Shown here in pieces: positions 55,168-64,000 of a stretch of 64,000 bases of DNA; the first letter of the stretch is position 1, and each line of letters opens with the position of its first letter. Where the stretch lies: positions 248,001 through 312,000 of the forward strand of contig JAEULJ010000001.1 of the NCBI GenBank assembly GCA_016793865.1, in the 5' to 3' direction. The position numbers and the translations under genes are program-made. Under the pieces are notes generated by a model. The model searched no databases and was not told the DNA's origin. It saw only the letters and a program-made list of their open reading frames with translations. This DNA comes from Altererythrobacter sp. (GTDB taxonomy: Bacteria; Pseudomonadota; Alphaproteobacteria; Sphingomonadales; Sphingomonadaceae).

Positions 55168-56184
55168 TCAATCCCGTCCGGGGCGACCGATCGGGGGCAA
55201 TCCTTGCGCCGCGACCCACTCCGGATTGTAGAGCGTTGAAAGATAACGAAAGCCCGTGTCGCACAGAATTGTCGCCACGCGCGCCTTGGGGCGCCCCTGA
55301 GCGGCCAGCAATCGCCCCAGCATGACCGCGCCGGCGACATTGATGCCGCTGGACAGACCCAGGCAAAGCCCTTCTTCACGCAGCAACCGGTCGACCCAGG
55401 CGAGGCCTTCGGCGTCGGAGACCCGGAACTGGGTGTCGATCGCCGCGCCGTCCAGATTGCCGGTGATGCGCCCCTGGCCGATCCCTTCCGCGACCGAGCG
55501 CCCTTCCGCCTTGAGCTCGCCGTGCGCGTAATATTCGTAGAGTGCGGCCCCGTGAGGGTCGGTAAGGGCGACGACCACGTTCTCGTCGCGCTCCTTCAGC
55601 CCCAGGCCGACGCCCGCGATGGTGCCGCCGGTGCCGGCCGCGCAGGTGAAACCGTCGATCCGCCCATCCATCTGCGCCCAGATCTCGGGCGCCGTGGTCT
55701 CGATATGCGCGCGGCGGTTGGCGATGTTGTCGAACTGGTTGGCCCAAACCGCGCCAGGGGTCTCCTCGGCCAGCCGGCGACTGGTATGGACGAAGTGGTT
55801 GCAGTCGGAATATTTGGTCGGCGGCACCAGCACCAGCTCGGCACCCAGCGCGAGCAGCGTGTCCGTTTTCTCGCGGCTCTGGTTGTCGGGCATCACGATG
55901 ATGCAACGATAGCCGAGCGCATTGCAGACCAGCGCCAGCCCGATCCCGGTGTTGCCCGCGGTTCCTTCCACCACGCAGCCGCCGGGCTCCAGCTCTCCGC
56001 GCGCTTCCGCATCACGCACGATGCCCAGTGCCGCGCGGTCCTTCACGCTGGCGCCGGGATTGAGGAACTCGCACTTGCCGAAGATGTCGCAGCCCGCCTC
56101 GCGGCTGGGGCCCTCCAGCCGGACCAGCGGAGTGTTGCCGATAAGGTCGAGCGCGCGGATGCTGAGCGGGGGGGGTATCGTCAT
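55168..56184 (-). CDS. cysK: Cysteine synthase A (O-acetylserine sulfhydrylase)
   Basis: PLP enzyme that makes cysteine from O-acetylserine and sulfide, the product of the cysI/cysH run at 14.6-18.5 kb. The 338-residue fold-type II protein has the PLP lysine K48 in NPGASVKDRA, the phosphate-binding GTAGNTGIGLAL and AGTGGTIAGVG loops, and QFDNIANRRAH. It aligns with the longer cysteine-synthase/cystathionine-beta-synthase-like branch (338 rather than about 310 residues), so substrate preference is not certain. ATG at 56184 chosen; a 12-codon extension lacks conservation. Confidence 0.9.
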   Translation of the reverse strand: MTIPPPLSIRALDLIGNTPLVRLEGPSREAGCDIFGKCEFLNPGASVKDRAALGIVRDAEARGELEPGGCVVEGTAGNTGIGLALVCNALGYRCIIVMPDNQSREKTDTLLALGAELVLVPPTKYSDCNHFVHTSRRLAEETPGAVWANQFDNIANRRAHIETTAPEIWAQMDGRIDGFTCAAGTGGTIAGVGLGLKERDENVVVALTDPHGAALYEYYAHGELKAEGRSVAEGIGQGRITGNLDGAAIDTQFRVSDAEGLAWVDRLLREEGLCLGLSSGINVAGAVMLGRLLAAQGRPKARVATILCDTGFRYLSTLYNPEWVAAQGLPPIGRPGRD

Positions 56185-56302
56185 CGCCAGCCTGTTAGGC
56201 GCGCTTGGCACGCGGGGCAAACAAGGTCTGCATCCACACCGCGTAGCTCTTCTCGCAAGCGGGCCGCCCTCGGCCTCGGGGCCGGCCGCAGCGGGCCCTA
56301 AC

Positions 56303-56620
56303 TCAATCCTCGGGCGCGATAGTCACCTTCAGCCCGTCGAGGGCCGCGGTAAAGGGAAGCTGGCAGGACAGCCGCGAGGTGGCAACGCGATGGTCTGAGG
56401 ATTCGAGCAGATCGTCCTCGTCCTCGCTCATCGGGGGAAGCTGGTCGAAAAAGGCGGGATCGACCTGGACATGGCAGGTCGCGCAGGAACAGCAGCCGCC
56501 GCAAAGGGCCAGCAGCTCGTCGAAGCCGTTGTCGCGGATCGCCTCCATCACCGTAAGCCCGTCGCCCACCTCGACTTCGCTGGTCTCGCCGGCACGCGTG
56601 GTGACGATCAGTCTGGGCAT
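56303..56620 (-). CDS. [2Fe-2S] ferredoxin, adrenodoxin/putidaredoxin type
   Basis: The 105-residue electron carrier has four cluster ligands, C40, C46, C49 and C86 (C-x5-C-x2-C ... C), and the typical ending [16 protein letters not shown]. The acidic stretch [11 protein letters not shown] is a docking surface for redox partners. Candidates for its partner include P450s or ring-hydroxylating oxygenases outside the window. In the absence of cysJ, a role with the sulfite reductase is possible but unproven. The gene is divergent from the alkA-like gene. Confidence 0.94.
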   Translation of the reverse strand: MPRLIVTTRAGETSEVEVGDGLTVMEAIRDNGFDELLALCGGCCSCATCHVQVDPAFFDQLPPMSEDEDDLLESSDHRVATSRLSCQLPFTAALDGLKVTIAPED

Positions 56621-56691
56621 CTCGGCAAGCTCCTGTGGCCTCGGCTCGGCGCGGCTGCTAGCAGGCGCGGGATTTTTGGCAAGGTTGCAAC

Positions 56692-57309
56692 ATGGGACTG
56701 ACTGCTGAGCGGCTTCGCGACGGGATCGACGCGGTGGCCGGGCGCGAACCGGCGATCGCCCGCGCGCTCGATCAGGTCGGCTATCCCGAACCGCGCATCC
56801 GCGAAACCGGCTACCAGACCTTGCTCAGGACCATCGTCGGCCAGCAGGTGTCCGTCGCCGCGGCGGCCTCGGTGTGGCGCAAGCTCGAGGCGGAGCTGGG
56901 CGCGGACACGCCGGCCGAAGCGCTGCTGGCGCGCGACTTCGACGCCTTGCGCGCCTGCGGCCTGTCCCGCCAGAAGCAGGGCTATGCCCGCAGCCTGTGC
57001 GAGCTGGTGGTGGCCGAGGAACTGGATTTTGCCGCCCTCCCGGCCGACGACGACGAGGCGATCGCGCAGCTCACGCGGATCAAGGGCATCGGGCGCTGGT
57101 CGGCCGAGATATACCTGCTGTTCGCGGAGGGGCGGCCCGACATCTGGCCCGCCGGCGATCTGGCCGTCCAGGCCGGGCTGGGGAAGCTGCTCGGCTTGCC
57201 CGAACGCCCCGACGAGAAGGCCACCCGCGCTCTCGCGGAGCCGTGGCGCCCGCACCGCGGCGCGGCGGCGATCTTCACCTGGCATTGCTACAACAATCCG
57301 GCACTTTAG
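56692..57309 (+). CDS. DNA-3-methyladenine glycosylase II (AlkA-like)
   Basis: Base-excision repair of alkylated purines. The 205-residue protein of the HhH-GPD superfamily begins with an all-helical domain ([20 protein letters not shown], about residues 43-62). It has the helix-hairpin-helix [17 protein letters not shown] (about residues 126-142) and the catalytic aspartate in [11 protein letters not shown]. It lacks the N-terminal domain of E. coli AlkA, so it is the short bacterial form. Confidence 0.9.
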   Translation: MGLTAERLRDGIDAVAGREPAIARALDQVGYPEPRIRETGYQTLLRTIVGQQVSVAAAASVWRKLEAELGADTPAEALLARDFDALRACGLSRQKQGYARSLCELVVAEELDFAALPADDDEAIAQLTRIKGIGRWSAEIYLLFAEGRPDIWPAGDLAVQAGLGKLLGLPERPDEKATRALAEPWRPHRGAAAIFTWHCYNNPAL

Positions 57310-57392
57310 GGCGCGGCGCCCCGAACCTTGAGGTTGCCGACTGAACGGTCCCGTCCTATGCCGCTAAGACAGTTCAACTTGGGGAGACCACC

Positions 57393-59465
57393 ATGCATCG
57401 CTTTCTGCGCACCGCTCTGCTGACGACCGCCATTTCGGCGAGTCTGGCTGCCGGCGCGACCACAACCCAAGAGGCACCGATGATCCCAGCGCCCGCCGCA
57501 ACAGCTGCTACGGCCGCGAACAACGTGCCCCTGATCCCCCGCCAGGCGCTGTTCGGCAACCCGGTCAAGTCCGGCGGGCAGATCAGCCCGGACGGCAAAT
57601 GGCTGAGCTGGATGGCGCCGTGGAACGGCGTGATGAACGTTCATGTCGCGCCGACATCCGATCCCTCCGCCGTGCGCCGCCTGACCAATATCACCGACCG
57701 TCCGCCGGCGAGCCACTTCTGGGCCCCGGACGGCAAGAGCGTCATGTATATCCAGGACAAGGGCGGGGACGAGAACTTCCTGCTTTATGGCGTTGACGTG
57801 GCGAGCGGGAAGGAAACCAAGCTCACCCCGTTCGAGAAGACGCGTGTCCAGATCGTCGGTGCATCCACCATCCAGAAGGACAAGGTGCTGATCGGGCTCA
57901 ACAACCGCGACGCGCGCTATCACGATGTCCACCTGCTCGACCTGAACACCGGCAAGACCACGCTGGTGATGCAGAACACCGGCTACGCCGGCTTCCTGGC
58001 CGACAACACGCTGACCCTGCGCATGGCGACGCGTCCCAACGAGGCGGGCGGGACCGACTTCTTCCCCATCACCGGCGGCAAGGTGGCCGAAAAGCCGATC
58101 GAGAGCACCACGCTCGACGACGCGCTGAGCACCAGCCCGGCCGGCTACACCACGGACGGCAAGACGCTCTACTGGATCGACAGCCGCGGCCGCGACACCG
58201 CCGCGCTCTATGCGCAGGATACGGCCACCGGCAAGAAGACCCTTCTGGCCCAGGACGCCCGTGCCGATCTCGGCGGCACGCTGCGCGATCCCGTCAGCGG
58301 CAAGGTGCTCGCCTATTCGACCTATTACCTGCGCAACGAGTGGACGGCCACCGATGCCGCGACCAAGGCCTCGTTCGACTTCCTCAAGAGCAAGTTGAAG
58401 GGCGATTGGGGCGTGCAGGGCATGACCGACGACAACGCCACCTGGGTGGTGTGGAACGATCCGGTGACGGCGCCCTCCAAGACCTATCTCTACAACCGCA
58501 AGGCGGGATCGCTGACGCCCTTCTACACCTCCCGCCCCGACCTGGAGGGCGCGCCGCTCCAGCCGATGCAGGCGCTCGAGCTGAAGGCGCGCGACGGGCT
58601 GACGCTGCCGACATACCTGACCCTGCCCCCCGGCAGCGACAGCAACGCCGACGGCGTGCCCGACCGGCCGGTGCCGCTGGTGATGCTGGTCCACGGCGGC
58701 CCGTGGGCGCGCGACGGATATGGCTACAACACCGGCCACCAGTGGCTCGCCAACCGCGGCTATGCGGTGATGAGCGTGAACTTCCGCTCGTCCACCGGCT
58801 TCGGCAAGGCGTTCACCAACGCCGGCAACAAGGCGTGGCGCACCACCATGCAGGACGATCTGGCCGATGCGCTGGCCTGGGCCGTGAAACAGGGCATCAC
58901 CACCCAGGACAAGGCCGCGATCATGGGCGGCAGCTACGGCGGCTATGCCGTGCTCGCCAACCTTGCCTTCTATCCCGACCGCTTCGCCTGTGGGGTGGAC
59001 ATCGTCGGGCCGTCGAACCTGGAGACGCTGCTCAAGACGATCCCGCCCTACTGGGTGCCGATCGTGCGCCAGTTCCACGACCGCATGGGCAATCCCAACA
59101 CGCCCGAGGGCCTTGCCGCGCTCAAGGAGATGAGCCCGCTCTATTCCGCGGACAAGATCAGCAAGCCGCTGCTGATCGGCCAGGGCGCCAACGATCCGCG
59201 CGTCAACAAGGCGGAAAGCGACCAGATCGTGGCCGCGATGCAGAAGGCCAACATCCCGGTCACCTATGTGCTGTTCCCGGACGAGGGCCACGGCTTCAGG
59301 AAGCCGACCAACAACATCGCTTTCAACGCGGTGGCGGAAAACTTCCTGGCACCGTGCCTGGGCGGCCGGGCCGAGCCGGTCGGCGACACGCTGGGCAAAT
59401 CCACCGCCCAGATCGTGACCGGCGGCGAGCATGTGAAGGGACTGGGCACGCAGACGGGCGGTTGA
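57393..59465 (+). CDS. S9-family serine peptidase (prolyl oligopeptidase/acylaminoacyl-peptidase type)
   Basis: The 690-residue product has a signal peptide (MHRFLRTALLTTAISASLAAG), a beta-propeller domain (about 60-420) and an alpha/beta-hydrolase domain. The nucleophile is Ser514 in GGSYGGYAVLANLAF. The catalytic histidine is His633 in DEGHGF, and the acid is in GANDPRVNKAESD. GGPWARDGYGYNTGHQWLAN precedes the nucleophile. Likely a periplasmic exopeptidase for peptides. ATG at 57393 follows GGGGAG. A strong terminator closes it. Confidence 0.94.
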   Translation: MHRFLRTALLTTAISASLAAGATTTQEAPMIPAPAATAATAANNVPLIPRQALFGNPVKSGGQISPDGKWLSWMAPWNGVMNVHVAPTSDPSAVRRLTNITDRPPASHFWAPDGKSVMYIQDKGGDENFLLYGVDVASGKETKLTPFEKTRVQIVGASTIQKDKVLIGLNNRDARYHDVHLLDLNTGKTTLVMQNTGYAGFLADNTLTLRMATRPNEAGGTDFFPITGGKVAEKPIESTTLDDALSTSPAGYTTDGKTLYWIDSRGRDTAALYAQDTATGKKTLLAQDARADLGGTLRDPVSGKVLAYSTYYLRNEWTATDAATKASFDFLKSKLKGDWGVQGMTDDNATWVVWNDPVTAPSKTYLYNRKAGSLTPFYTSRPDLEGAPLQPMQALELKARDGLTLPTYLTLPPGSDSNADGVPDRPVPLVMLVHGGPWARDGYGYNTGHQWLANRGYAVMSVNFRSSTGFGKAFTNAGNKAWRTTMQDDLADALAWAVKQGITTQDKAAIMGGSYGGYAVLANLAFYPDRFACGVDIVGPSNLETLLKTIPPYWVPIVRQFHDRMGNPNTPEGLAALKEMSPLYSADKISKPLLIGQGANDPRVNKAESDQIVAAMQKANIPVTYVLFPDEGHGFRKPTNNIAFNAVAENFLAPCLGGRAEPVGDTLGKSTAQIVTGGEHVKGLGTQTGG

Positions 59466-59492
59466 CGCCCGGCATCGACAGTAGGATGAGCC

Positions 59493-59532
59493 GGAACCGC
59501 GCGGGGGGCACCCTCCGCGCGGTTCCTTTTTT
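59493..59532 (+). terminator. Strong rho-independent terminator after the S9 peptidase
   Basis: GGAACCGCGCGG (59493-59504) pairs perfectly with CCGCGCGGTTCC (59515-59526), a 12-bp stem with a 10-nt loop, followed by six T (59527-59532). This is the clearest intrinsic terminator in the window. Confidence 0.92.
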
Positions 59533-59547
59533 CCGGCAGGTGGATCG

Positions 59548-60354
59548 ATGACGGCGCGCAAGGCAATTTTCGTGACGGGAGGCGCCTCGGGCATCGGGCG
59601 CGCCATCGCGCTGCGGTTCGGGCAGGCGGGCTGGTTTGTCGGCCTGGGCGACATCGACACCGAGGGCATGGCCGCGACCGAGGCGCTGCTGCCCGGTGGC
59701 TTCAGCTTCGCCCATCGCTTCGACGTGCGCGACCGCGCCGCCTGGGACGAGGCGCTGGACGGTTTCGCCACCGCCGCGGGCGGGCGGATCGACGTGGTGG
59801 CCAATAACGCGGGCATTCCGCTCGGCGGCCCGCTGGTCGAAAACAGCGTCGGCGAGATCGAGCGCTGCCTCGACATCAATCTCAAGGGCGTGCTGTTCGG
59901 GGCCCAGGCCGCCTATCCCTGGCTCAGGAAGACCGCGCCCGGCTCGTGCCTGCTCAACACCGCGAGCGCGGCGGGGATCTATGGCACATCCGGCGCCACG
60001 GTCTATTCCGCGACCAAGTTCGGCGTACGCGCCATCACCGAGAGCCTCGACGCCGAATGGGTGGCGGACGGCATCAATGTCCGGTCGCTGATGCCCAGCT
60101 TCATCGACACCCCCCTGCTCGACCATGCCCCGCAGGAACGCTCTAACCAGGCTATCAGGGACCGCGTGACGGCAGCGGGGCTGGAGATCACCCCGGCCAG
60201 CGAAGTGGGCGAGGCGGCGTGGCAGGCGGTCCACGGCCAGCAGCTTCACACGCCGGTAGGCAAGACCGCCCGCCGGCTGCGCTTCGCGGCGCGGTGGATG
60301 CCGGGACGGCTGCGGCAGCAATCGCGCGAATCCAGCCGGATGCTTGGGAAGTAG
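59548..60354 (+). CDS. Short-chain dehydrogenase/reductase
   Basis: The 268-residue cytosolic classical SDR has the cofactor motif TGGASGIGRAIAL at residues 10-22, an acidic residue at the end of strand 2 (LGDIDTEG, suggesting NAD preference), NNAG near residue 88 (VVANNAGIPLGG), and the catalytic Tyr-Lys pair in VYSATKFGVRA. It starts 16 bp after the peptidase terminator T-run. The substrate is unknown. Confidence 0.9.
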   Translation: MTARKAIFVTGGASGIGRAIALRFGQAGWFVGLGDIDTEGMAATEALLPGGFSFAHRFDVRDRAAWDEALDGFATAAGGRIDVVANNAGIPLGGPLVENSVGEIERCLDINLKGVLFGAQAAYPWLRKTAPGSCLLNTASAAGIYGTSGATVYSATKFGVRAITESLDAEWVADGINVRSLMPSFIDTPLLDHAPQERSNQAIRDRVTAAGLEITPASEVGEAAWQAVHGQQLHTPVGKTARRLRFAARWMPGRLRQQSRESSRMLGK

Positions 60355-60387
60355 CGAGCCGCATCCCCGATGCGGCGCGACGGCGGC

Positions 60388-60678
60388 CTATGCCAGCGCG
60401 TCGATCGCCTTTGCCACTTCCACATCGCGCAGGCTCAGCCCGCCGGCGTCATGCGTGGTGAGCGCGATCTCCACCCGGTTGTAGACGTTGGACCATTCGG
60501 GGTGATGGTCGTGCTTTTCCGCCAGCAGCGCCACCCGCGCCATGAAGGCGAAGGCTTCGGAAAAATCGGCGAATGCGAACCGGCGCTCGATCGCCGCGCC
60601 GTCCCGCGCCAGCGACCATTGCGGCAGCGAATCCAGCCAGCCCGCGCGCTCCTCCTCGGTCAGTCGGGGGATATCCAT
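60388..60678 (-). CDS. phhB: 4a-hydroxytetrahydrobiopterin dehydratase
   Basis: Pterin-4a-carbinolamine dehydratase, which recycles the pterin cofactor of phenylalanine hydroxylase. The 96-residue protein has the family signature [19 protein letters not shown] (about residues 54-72), with the two catalytic histidines, and the ending [19 protein letters not shown]. Start 60678 is inside the permease gene's last codons (19-bp overlap). Confidence 0.92.
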   Translation of the reverse strand: MDIPRLTEEERAGWLDSLPQWSLARDGAAIERRFAFADFSEAFAFMARVALLAEKHDHHPEWSNVYNRVEIALTTHDAGGLSLRDVEVAKAIDALA

Positions 60679-62021
60679 GCCTCTTCGCGCTCCTCGATCG
60701 CGGCCTCGTCCATCCGCGGGCCGAGCAGGCGGTAGCCCCCGGCCAGCGCCCCGACCAGCACGAATCCCGCCAGCGAGAACCAGGGGTCCTGCGCGATGAT
60801 GATCGCCAGCAGCAGTGCATCGAACCCGACCACAAGCGCCATGACCGGCCAGTATGCGCGAATGCGGAACGGCCGGTGCAGACCGGGTTCCCTGCGCATG
60901 AGGGCGATCGAGCACAGCGCGAACAGCAGCATGGTCGCCTGAGAAAGCGCGACGCTGGTGGAGGAAAGCGCCAGATAGCTCCCCGACCACAGGAACGCCG
61001 TCGCCACCGCGCACACCAGAGTCATCGCGCGCAGAGGCGCCCCGTTGGGACGCACCTTGTCGAACCAGCGCGGCAGGATACGGTCGCGCGCGGCGGCGTA
61101 GGCGATCCGCCCCGTGCTCATCACCCCAAGGCTGCACAACGCACCGATCGACACCACGCCGAACAGCGTGAACGCCAGATCGGCATTGGCGCCCAGCGTG
61201 CTGCCGAGCGCATCCGCCGCGGGGAAATCCGATCGGGCGAGCGCGGCAGGCGTCATGGCGTGGAACAGCGCCAGATTGACCGCCAGGTACAGCACCATGA
61301 CCCCCGCGATCCCGCCGAACAGCGAGCGCGGCAGGTTGCGCCCCGGATCGTCGATCTCCTCGCCATAGACCACCACATCGCCCCAGCCGTTGTAGGAGCC
61401 GATGATGACCAGCATCGCGGTGCCGAAGGCGAGCCATCCCGCCGGGGCGATCGCGCTCGGTTCGGGCGGAGGGGCGGCGCCGGGCTGCGCGAACAGCGCC
61501 ACCACCAGGGCGATCAGCGCGGCGCCCTTGAACGCCGACAGGCCGACCTGCACCATGCCGTTGACCTGGGTTCCCAGCGTATTGACCAGCAGCAGTCCGG
61601 CGAGCAGCGCGATGGCAAGCCCGCTCGGCCCCACCGTCCAGCCGAAGACATCGCCCCCCACGCCCAGCCGCACCAGCAGCTCGCCGGCCACGAAGGCGAC
61701 CACGGCGGCGGCGGTCACCTGCATCAGCAGCATGGTGAATGCCGCGATCACGCGCATCCCCGGCCCGAAGGCGCGGCCCGCGAAGGTGATGATGCCGCCC
61801 GCGCTGGGCAGCGCAGCGCCCAGTTCCGCCAGCGGCAGCGCGGCGAGCAGCGCCAGAAGCCCGCCCGCCAGCCAGAGCGCCAGCAACACCCATTCCGATC
61901 CGCTTGCCTGCGCCACGATACCGGGCGCGCGCAGAATGCCCTGCCCCACCACGCTGCCGATCACCGCGGCCAGCCCGAAAGCCAGCCCCAGCACACGCAG
62001 CAGATGCCCCCTGCCGTCCAT
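60660..62021 (-). CDS. APC-superfamily amino acid permease
   Basis: The 453-residue inner-membrane transporter has about twelve hydrophobic segments. The first, [20 protein letters not shown], has the G-S-V-V-G-Q-G-I helix-break that binds substrates in the APC fold. It has a motif [21 protein letters not shown] in the middle, characteristic of amino acid-polyamine transporters. It differs clearly from the accessory-block permease at 27590-28882. ATG at 62021 follows TAATG-poor sequence; start within a few codons is uncertain. Substrate unknown. Confidence 0.9.
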   Translation of the reverse strand: MDGRGHLLRVLGLAFGLAAVIGSVVGQGILRAPGIVAQASGSEWVLLALWLAGGLLALLAALPLAELGAALPSAGGIITFAGRAFGPGMRVIAAFTMLLMQVTAAAVVAFVAGELLVRLGVGGDVFGWTVGPSGLAIALLAGLLLVNTLGTQVNGMVQVGLSAFKGAALIALVVALFAQPGAAPPPEPSAIAPAGWLAFGTAMLVIIGSYNGWGDVVVYGEEIDDPGRNLPRSLFGGIAGVMVLYLAVNLALFHAMTPAALARSDFPAADALGSTLGANADLAFTLFGVVSIGALCSLGVMSTGRIAYAAARDRILPRWFDKVRPNGAPLRAMTLVCAVATAFLWSGSYLALSSTSVALSQATMLLFALCSIALMRREPGLHRPFRIRAYWPVMALVVGFDALLLAIIIAQDPWFSLAGFVLVGALAGGYRLLGPRMDEAAIEEREEAWISPD

Positions 62022-62110
62022 CACCAAACCCCCCGGTGCCGCCCCGACTTGTGTCTGTAGCCATCCGCGGGCGATGACAAGGGGCGCGGCGCTGCCTAAG
62101 GCTGCCGGCG

Positions 62111-62713
62111 ATGACCGCCGCCCGCCTCGCCGCCACAGGGCTCGCCTGCCGCCGTGGCGAGCGGCTGCTGTTCGCGGGGCTGTCGCTGGCGCTGGCACCG
62201 GGCGATGCACTCCATGTCACCGGCGCCAACGGCCTCGGCAAATCCAGCCTGATCCGCGTGCTGGCGGGGCTGCTGCGGCCTTTCGCGGGCACGGTGGAGC
62301 GGTCGGCAGCGGCGGCGCTGCTCGATGATCGGCACGCGCTCGATCCGCAGGTCGAACTCGGCGCGGCGCTGGCGTTCTGGTGCGCTCTCGACGGCGGCTC
62401 CGCCCCGCTGGAGCGATTGGGCCTGGCCGGGCTGCTGGATGTGCCGGTGCGCTATCTCTCGACCGGGCAGGTCAAGCGCGCGGCGATGGCGCGGGTGATG
62501 GCGCAGCGCGCGCCGATCTGGCTGCTCGACGAACCGCTCAACGGGCTGGACACCGGCGGGGTGGCGCTGGTGGAGGGGCTGATCGCGGAGCATCTGGCGG
62601 GTGGCGGCGTGGCGGTGATCGCCAGCCACCAGCCGCTGGCGAGCGCGGCACGGGTGTTGGCACTGGGGGATTTCGCCACCCCCTCCCCCTCCCCCGAGGG
62701 GCTGCTGCCTTGA
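62111..62713 (+). CDS. ccmA: Heme exporter ATP-binding protein CcmA
   Basis: ATPase of the CcmABCDE heme-handling ABC complex in cytochrome c maturation system I. The 200-residue protein has Walker [10 protein letters not shown] with Lys44, the signature [15 protein letters not shown] and Walker [12 protein letters not shown], all in compact form. The ccmB start (TTG) overlaps its stop (TTGA). It is divergent from the APC permease. Confidence 0.94.
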   Translation: MTAARLAATGLACRRGERLLFAGLSLALAPGDALHVTGANGLGKSSLIRVLAGLLRPFAGTVERSAAAALLDDRHALDPQVELGAALAFWCALDGGSAPLERLGLAGLLDVPVRYLSTGQVKRAAMARVMAQRAPIWLLDEPLNGLDTGGVALVEGLIAEHLAGGGVAVIASHQPLASAARVLALGDFATPSPSPEGLLP

Positions 62714-63363
62714 TCGCCACCCTCCTTCGCCGCGATCTCGCGACGCTGCTGCCCGGCGGCAGGCGGGGTGGCACACTGCTGCCCCTGCTGTTCTTCCTGG
62801 CGGTGGCGATGCTCTACCCCTTCGCGGTCGGGCCGGAGCCGGCGCTGCTCGCGCGAACCGGCGGCGGGGTGGTTTGGGTGGCGGCGCTGCTGGCCGCGAT
62901 CCTTCCCCTCGAGAGACTGGTTGCCGCCGATCTCGAGGCGGGGGTCTTCGACCAGCTTCACCTGCGTGGTGTATCGGAGGAACTGGCGATGGCCAGCCGG
63001 CTGATCGCCCACTGGCTCGCCTTCGCGCCGCTGCTCATCATCGCCACGCTCCCCGCCGCGGGGTTGTTGGGACTGTCGGCAGAGACGATCCGCATCCTGC
63101 TCCTCGGCCTGCTCGCGGGAACGCCGGGCCTCGCCGCGATCGGCCTCGCCATCGCCGCGCTGACCGCTGCCTTACGCGGCGGTGCCGCGCTCGCCGGGCT
63201 GATGGTTATCCCGCTCGCGGTCCCGATCCTGATCTTCGGCGCCGGCGCCCTGGCCCGCCCTGACGATGCCCCGCTGGCGCTGACGGGGGCGATCAGCCTG
63301 GGGCTCTGCGCGCTGGCCCCCTTCGTGGCGGGCGCGGCGGTCCGGGCGGCGCGGGAGTCATGA
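62710..63363 (+). CDS. ccmB: Heme exporter membrane subunit CcmB
   Basis: The 217-residue protein has six hydrophobic segments, with the family features LLRRDLATLLPGGRRGGTLL at the N-terminus and the ERLVAADLEAGVFDQLHLRG cytoplasmic loop. It starts with TTG at 62710, which overlaps the ccmA TGA. There is no ATG in a plausible position, and the TTG start gives the exact family N-terminus. In most genomes ccmC follows; here a small unrelated gene does. Confidence 0.93.
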   Translation: MIATLLRRDLATLLPGGRRGGTLLPLLFFLAVAMLYPFAVGPEPALLARTGGGVVWVAALLAAILPLERLVAADLEAGVFDQLHLRGVSEELAMASRLIAHWLAFAPLLIIATLPAAGLLGLSAETIRILLLGLLAGTPGLAAIGLAIAALTAALRGGAALAGLMVIPLAVPILIFGAGALARPDDAPLALTGAISLGLCALAPFVAGAAVRAARES

Positions 63364-63686
63364 GAATGGCAAAGAAGGCACGCTACTTATTTTCGCGAGA
63401 CAAGGTATCGCGAGTGACACCCGAAGAAAATAAGTCTCTGAAGGCGAAGGTCTTTCGATCTGATAATGGGCGTCGGCAGTTCCTGATGGAGTCTGCCGTC
63501 GTCGTTTCCTTGACCATCCCTGCAATCAGGCTCGTCGACGACTTTGGCATACCGTCTCAATATTCGGCCGCCGCCATCATACCGGGACTGATGTTCTTCG
63601 CCCTCAGTCGCTTCGTGACCTGGCTGAACCGCAAACGGGGCAAGCGATTCAGCAGCTATGATTACGATGACTTCGATGGCGACTAA
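63360..63686 (+). CDS. Small membrane protein of low GC, unknown function
   Basis: The 108-residue product has a basic N-terminus (MAKKARYLFSRDKVSRV) and one or two hydrophobic stretches (about residues 43-62 and 70-88), then a Lys/Arg-rich segment and an acidic tail (YDYDDFDGD). Its codons are visibly lower in GC than those around it, and it has no family I recognise. It overlaps the ccmB stop (ATGA at 63360; a second ATG at 63366), yet its composition suggests a recent arrival. Confidence 0.65.
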   Translation: MRMAKKARYLFSRDKVSRVTPEENKSLKAKVFRSDNGRRQFLMESAVVVSLTIPAIRLVDDFGIPSQYSAAAIIPGLMFFALSRFVTWLNRKRGKRFSSYDYDDFDGD

Positions 63687-63707
63687 GGCCGCCACGTAAC
63701 GTGTCGC

Positions 63708-64000
63708 TCAAGCGTAAGGCGGCTTGTGCAGGCCCATCGGGCTTTGGGTGAAGATCTCGCAGCCGTCCTCGGTGATGCCGATCGAATGCTCGAACTGTGC
63801 GGAGAGGCTCTTGTCGCGGGTCACCGCGGTCCAGCCGTCGCTCAGCATCTTGGCGTGGGGGCGGCCGGCGTTGATCATCGGCTCGATGGTGAAGAACATG
63901 CCGGGCTTGAGCAGCGGGCCGGTGCCGGGCCGGGCGGCGTGGATCACCTCGGGCGCATCATGGAACACGCGGCCCACGCCATGCCCGCAGAACTCGCGCA
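63708..64000 (-). CDS. map: Methionine aminopeptidase, type I (C-terminal part)
   Basis: Removes the N-terminal methionine from new proteins. The C-terminal part (97 codons) is present and the N-terminus is beyond the right edge. It has FCGHGVGRVFHDAPEVIH with the metal- and substrate-binding histidines, then MFFTIEPMINAG with a metal-binding glutamate, and FEHSIGITEDGCEIFT near the C-terminus with the last metal ligand glutamate just before the end. Confidence 0.95.
   Translation of the reverse strand, partial: REFCGHGVGRVFHDAPEVIHAARPGTGPLLKPGMFFTIEPMINAGRPHAKMLSDGWTAVTRDKSLSAQFEHSIGITEDGCEIFTQSPMGLHKPPYA

Noticed and set aside
56255..56300. GC-rich inverted repeats after the ferredoxin gene as a third copy of the dispersed element
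   Set aside because: It has nested GGCC palindromes and a loose resemblance (CGCTGCGG, GGCCGG) but not the ordered blocks of the two real copies.

Overview
The window is about 64 kb of high-GC chromosomal DNA from an alphaproteobacterium, most likely a sphingomonad (Sphingomonadales). This rests on strong G/C third-position bias, TonB receptor style, the ferredoxin-type cysI cluster with DUF2849 and DUF934 neighbours, a split ccm locus, a complete mraZ-to-ftsZ division cluster, and dispersed hairpin repeats of a type I recall from sphingomonad genomes. It is mostly core genome. There are two tRNAs and no rRNA, CRISPR array, phage or insertion sequence.

Layout. 1-3.4 kb: a partial membrane protein, then aroQ-accB-accC-greB. 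3.4-9.2 kb: an outer-membrane barrel, rlmN, a PadR regulator with a collagen-like N-terminus, rarA coupled to an unknown gene, and tRNA-Thr. 9.3-18.5 kb: queF, then a ten-gene rightward run centred on sulfur (sseA, metC, mscS, cobA, DUF2849, cysI, DUF934, cysH) closed by a strong hairpin. 18.5-22.2 kb: a lipoprotein and the leftward obgE-proB-SDR operon. 22.2-28.9 kb: an accessory-looking block with a TonB-dependent receptor, a LysR regulator, a cystathionine-lyase-like PLP enzyme and an APC permease. 29-34.4 kb: tRNA-Ala, a poly-proline lipoprotein, a BI-1 protein, proC, YbjN and a TPR-SPOR protein. 34.4-53.7 kb: the dcw cluster read leftward: mraZ, rsmH, ftsL, ftsI, murE, murF, mraY, murD, ftsW, murG, murC, murB, ddl, ftsQ, ftsA, ftsZ. 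54-64 kb: two uncharacterised envelope proteins, cysK, a [2Fe-2S] ferredoxin, an AlkA-like glycosylase, an S9 peptidase, an SDR, phhB, a second APC permease, ccmA-ccmB, a small membrane protein, and the 3' part of map.

The genes I would look at first are the 22.6-28.9 kb block. The same gapped motif (TATAACCnGnnTGCAT, which satisfies the LysR T-N11-A rule) lies upstream of the TonB receptor and in the LysR/lyase intergenic region. This suggests one LysR-controlled system that takes a sulfur-containing or other beta-substituted amino compound across the outer membrane (TonB receptor) and inner membrane (APC permease) and cleaves it (PLP lyase). The substrate is unknown.

Other points of interest are a 10-bp-periodic GGGA array upstream of mraZ that fits an MraZ operator, a dispersed hairpin element that supplies the C-terminal codons of murG, a hairpin cluster between mraY and murD, a 48-bp intergenic element present twice, and a ccm locus that ends after ccmB.
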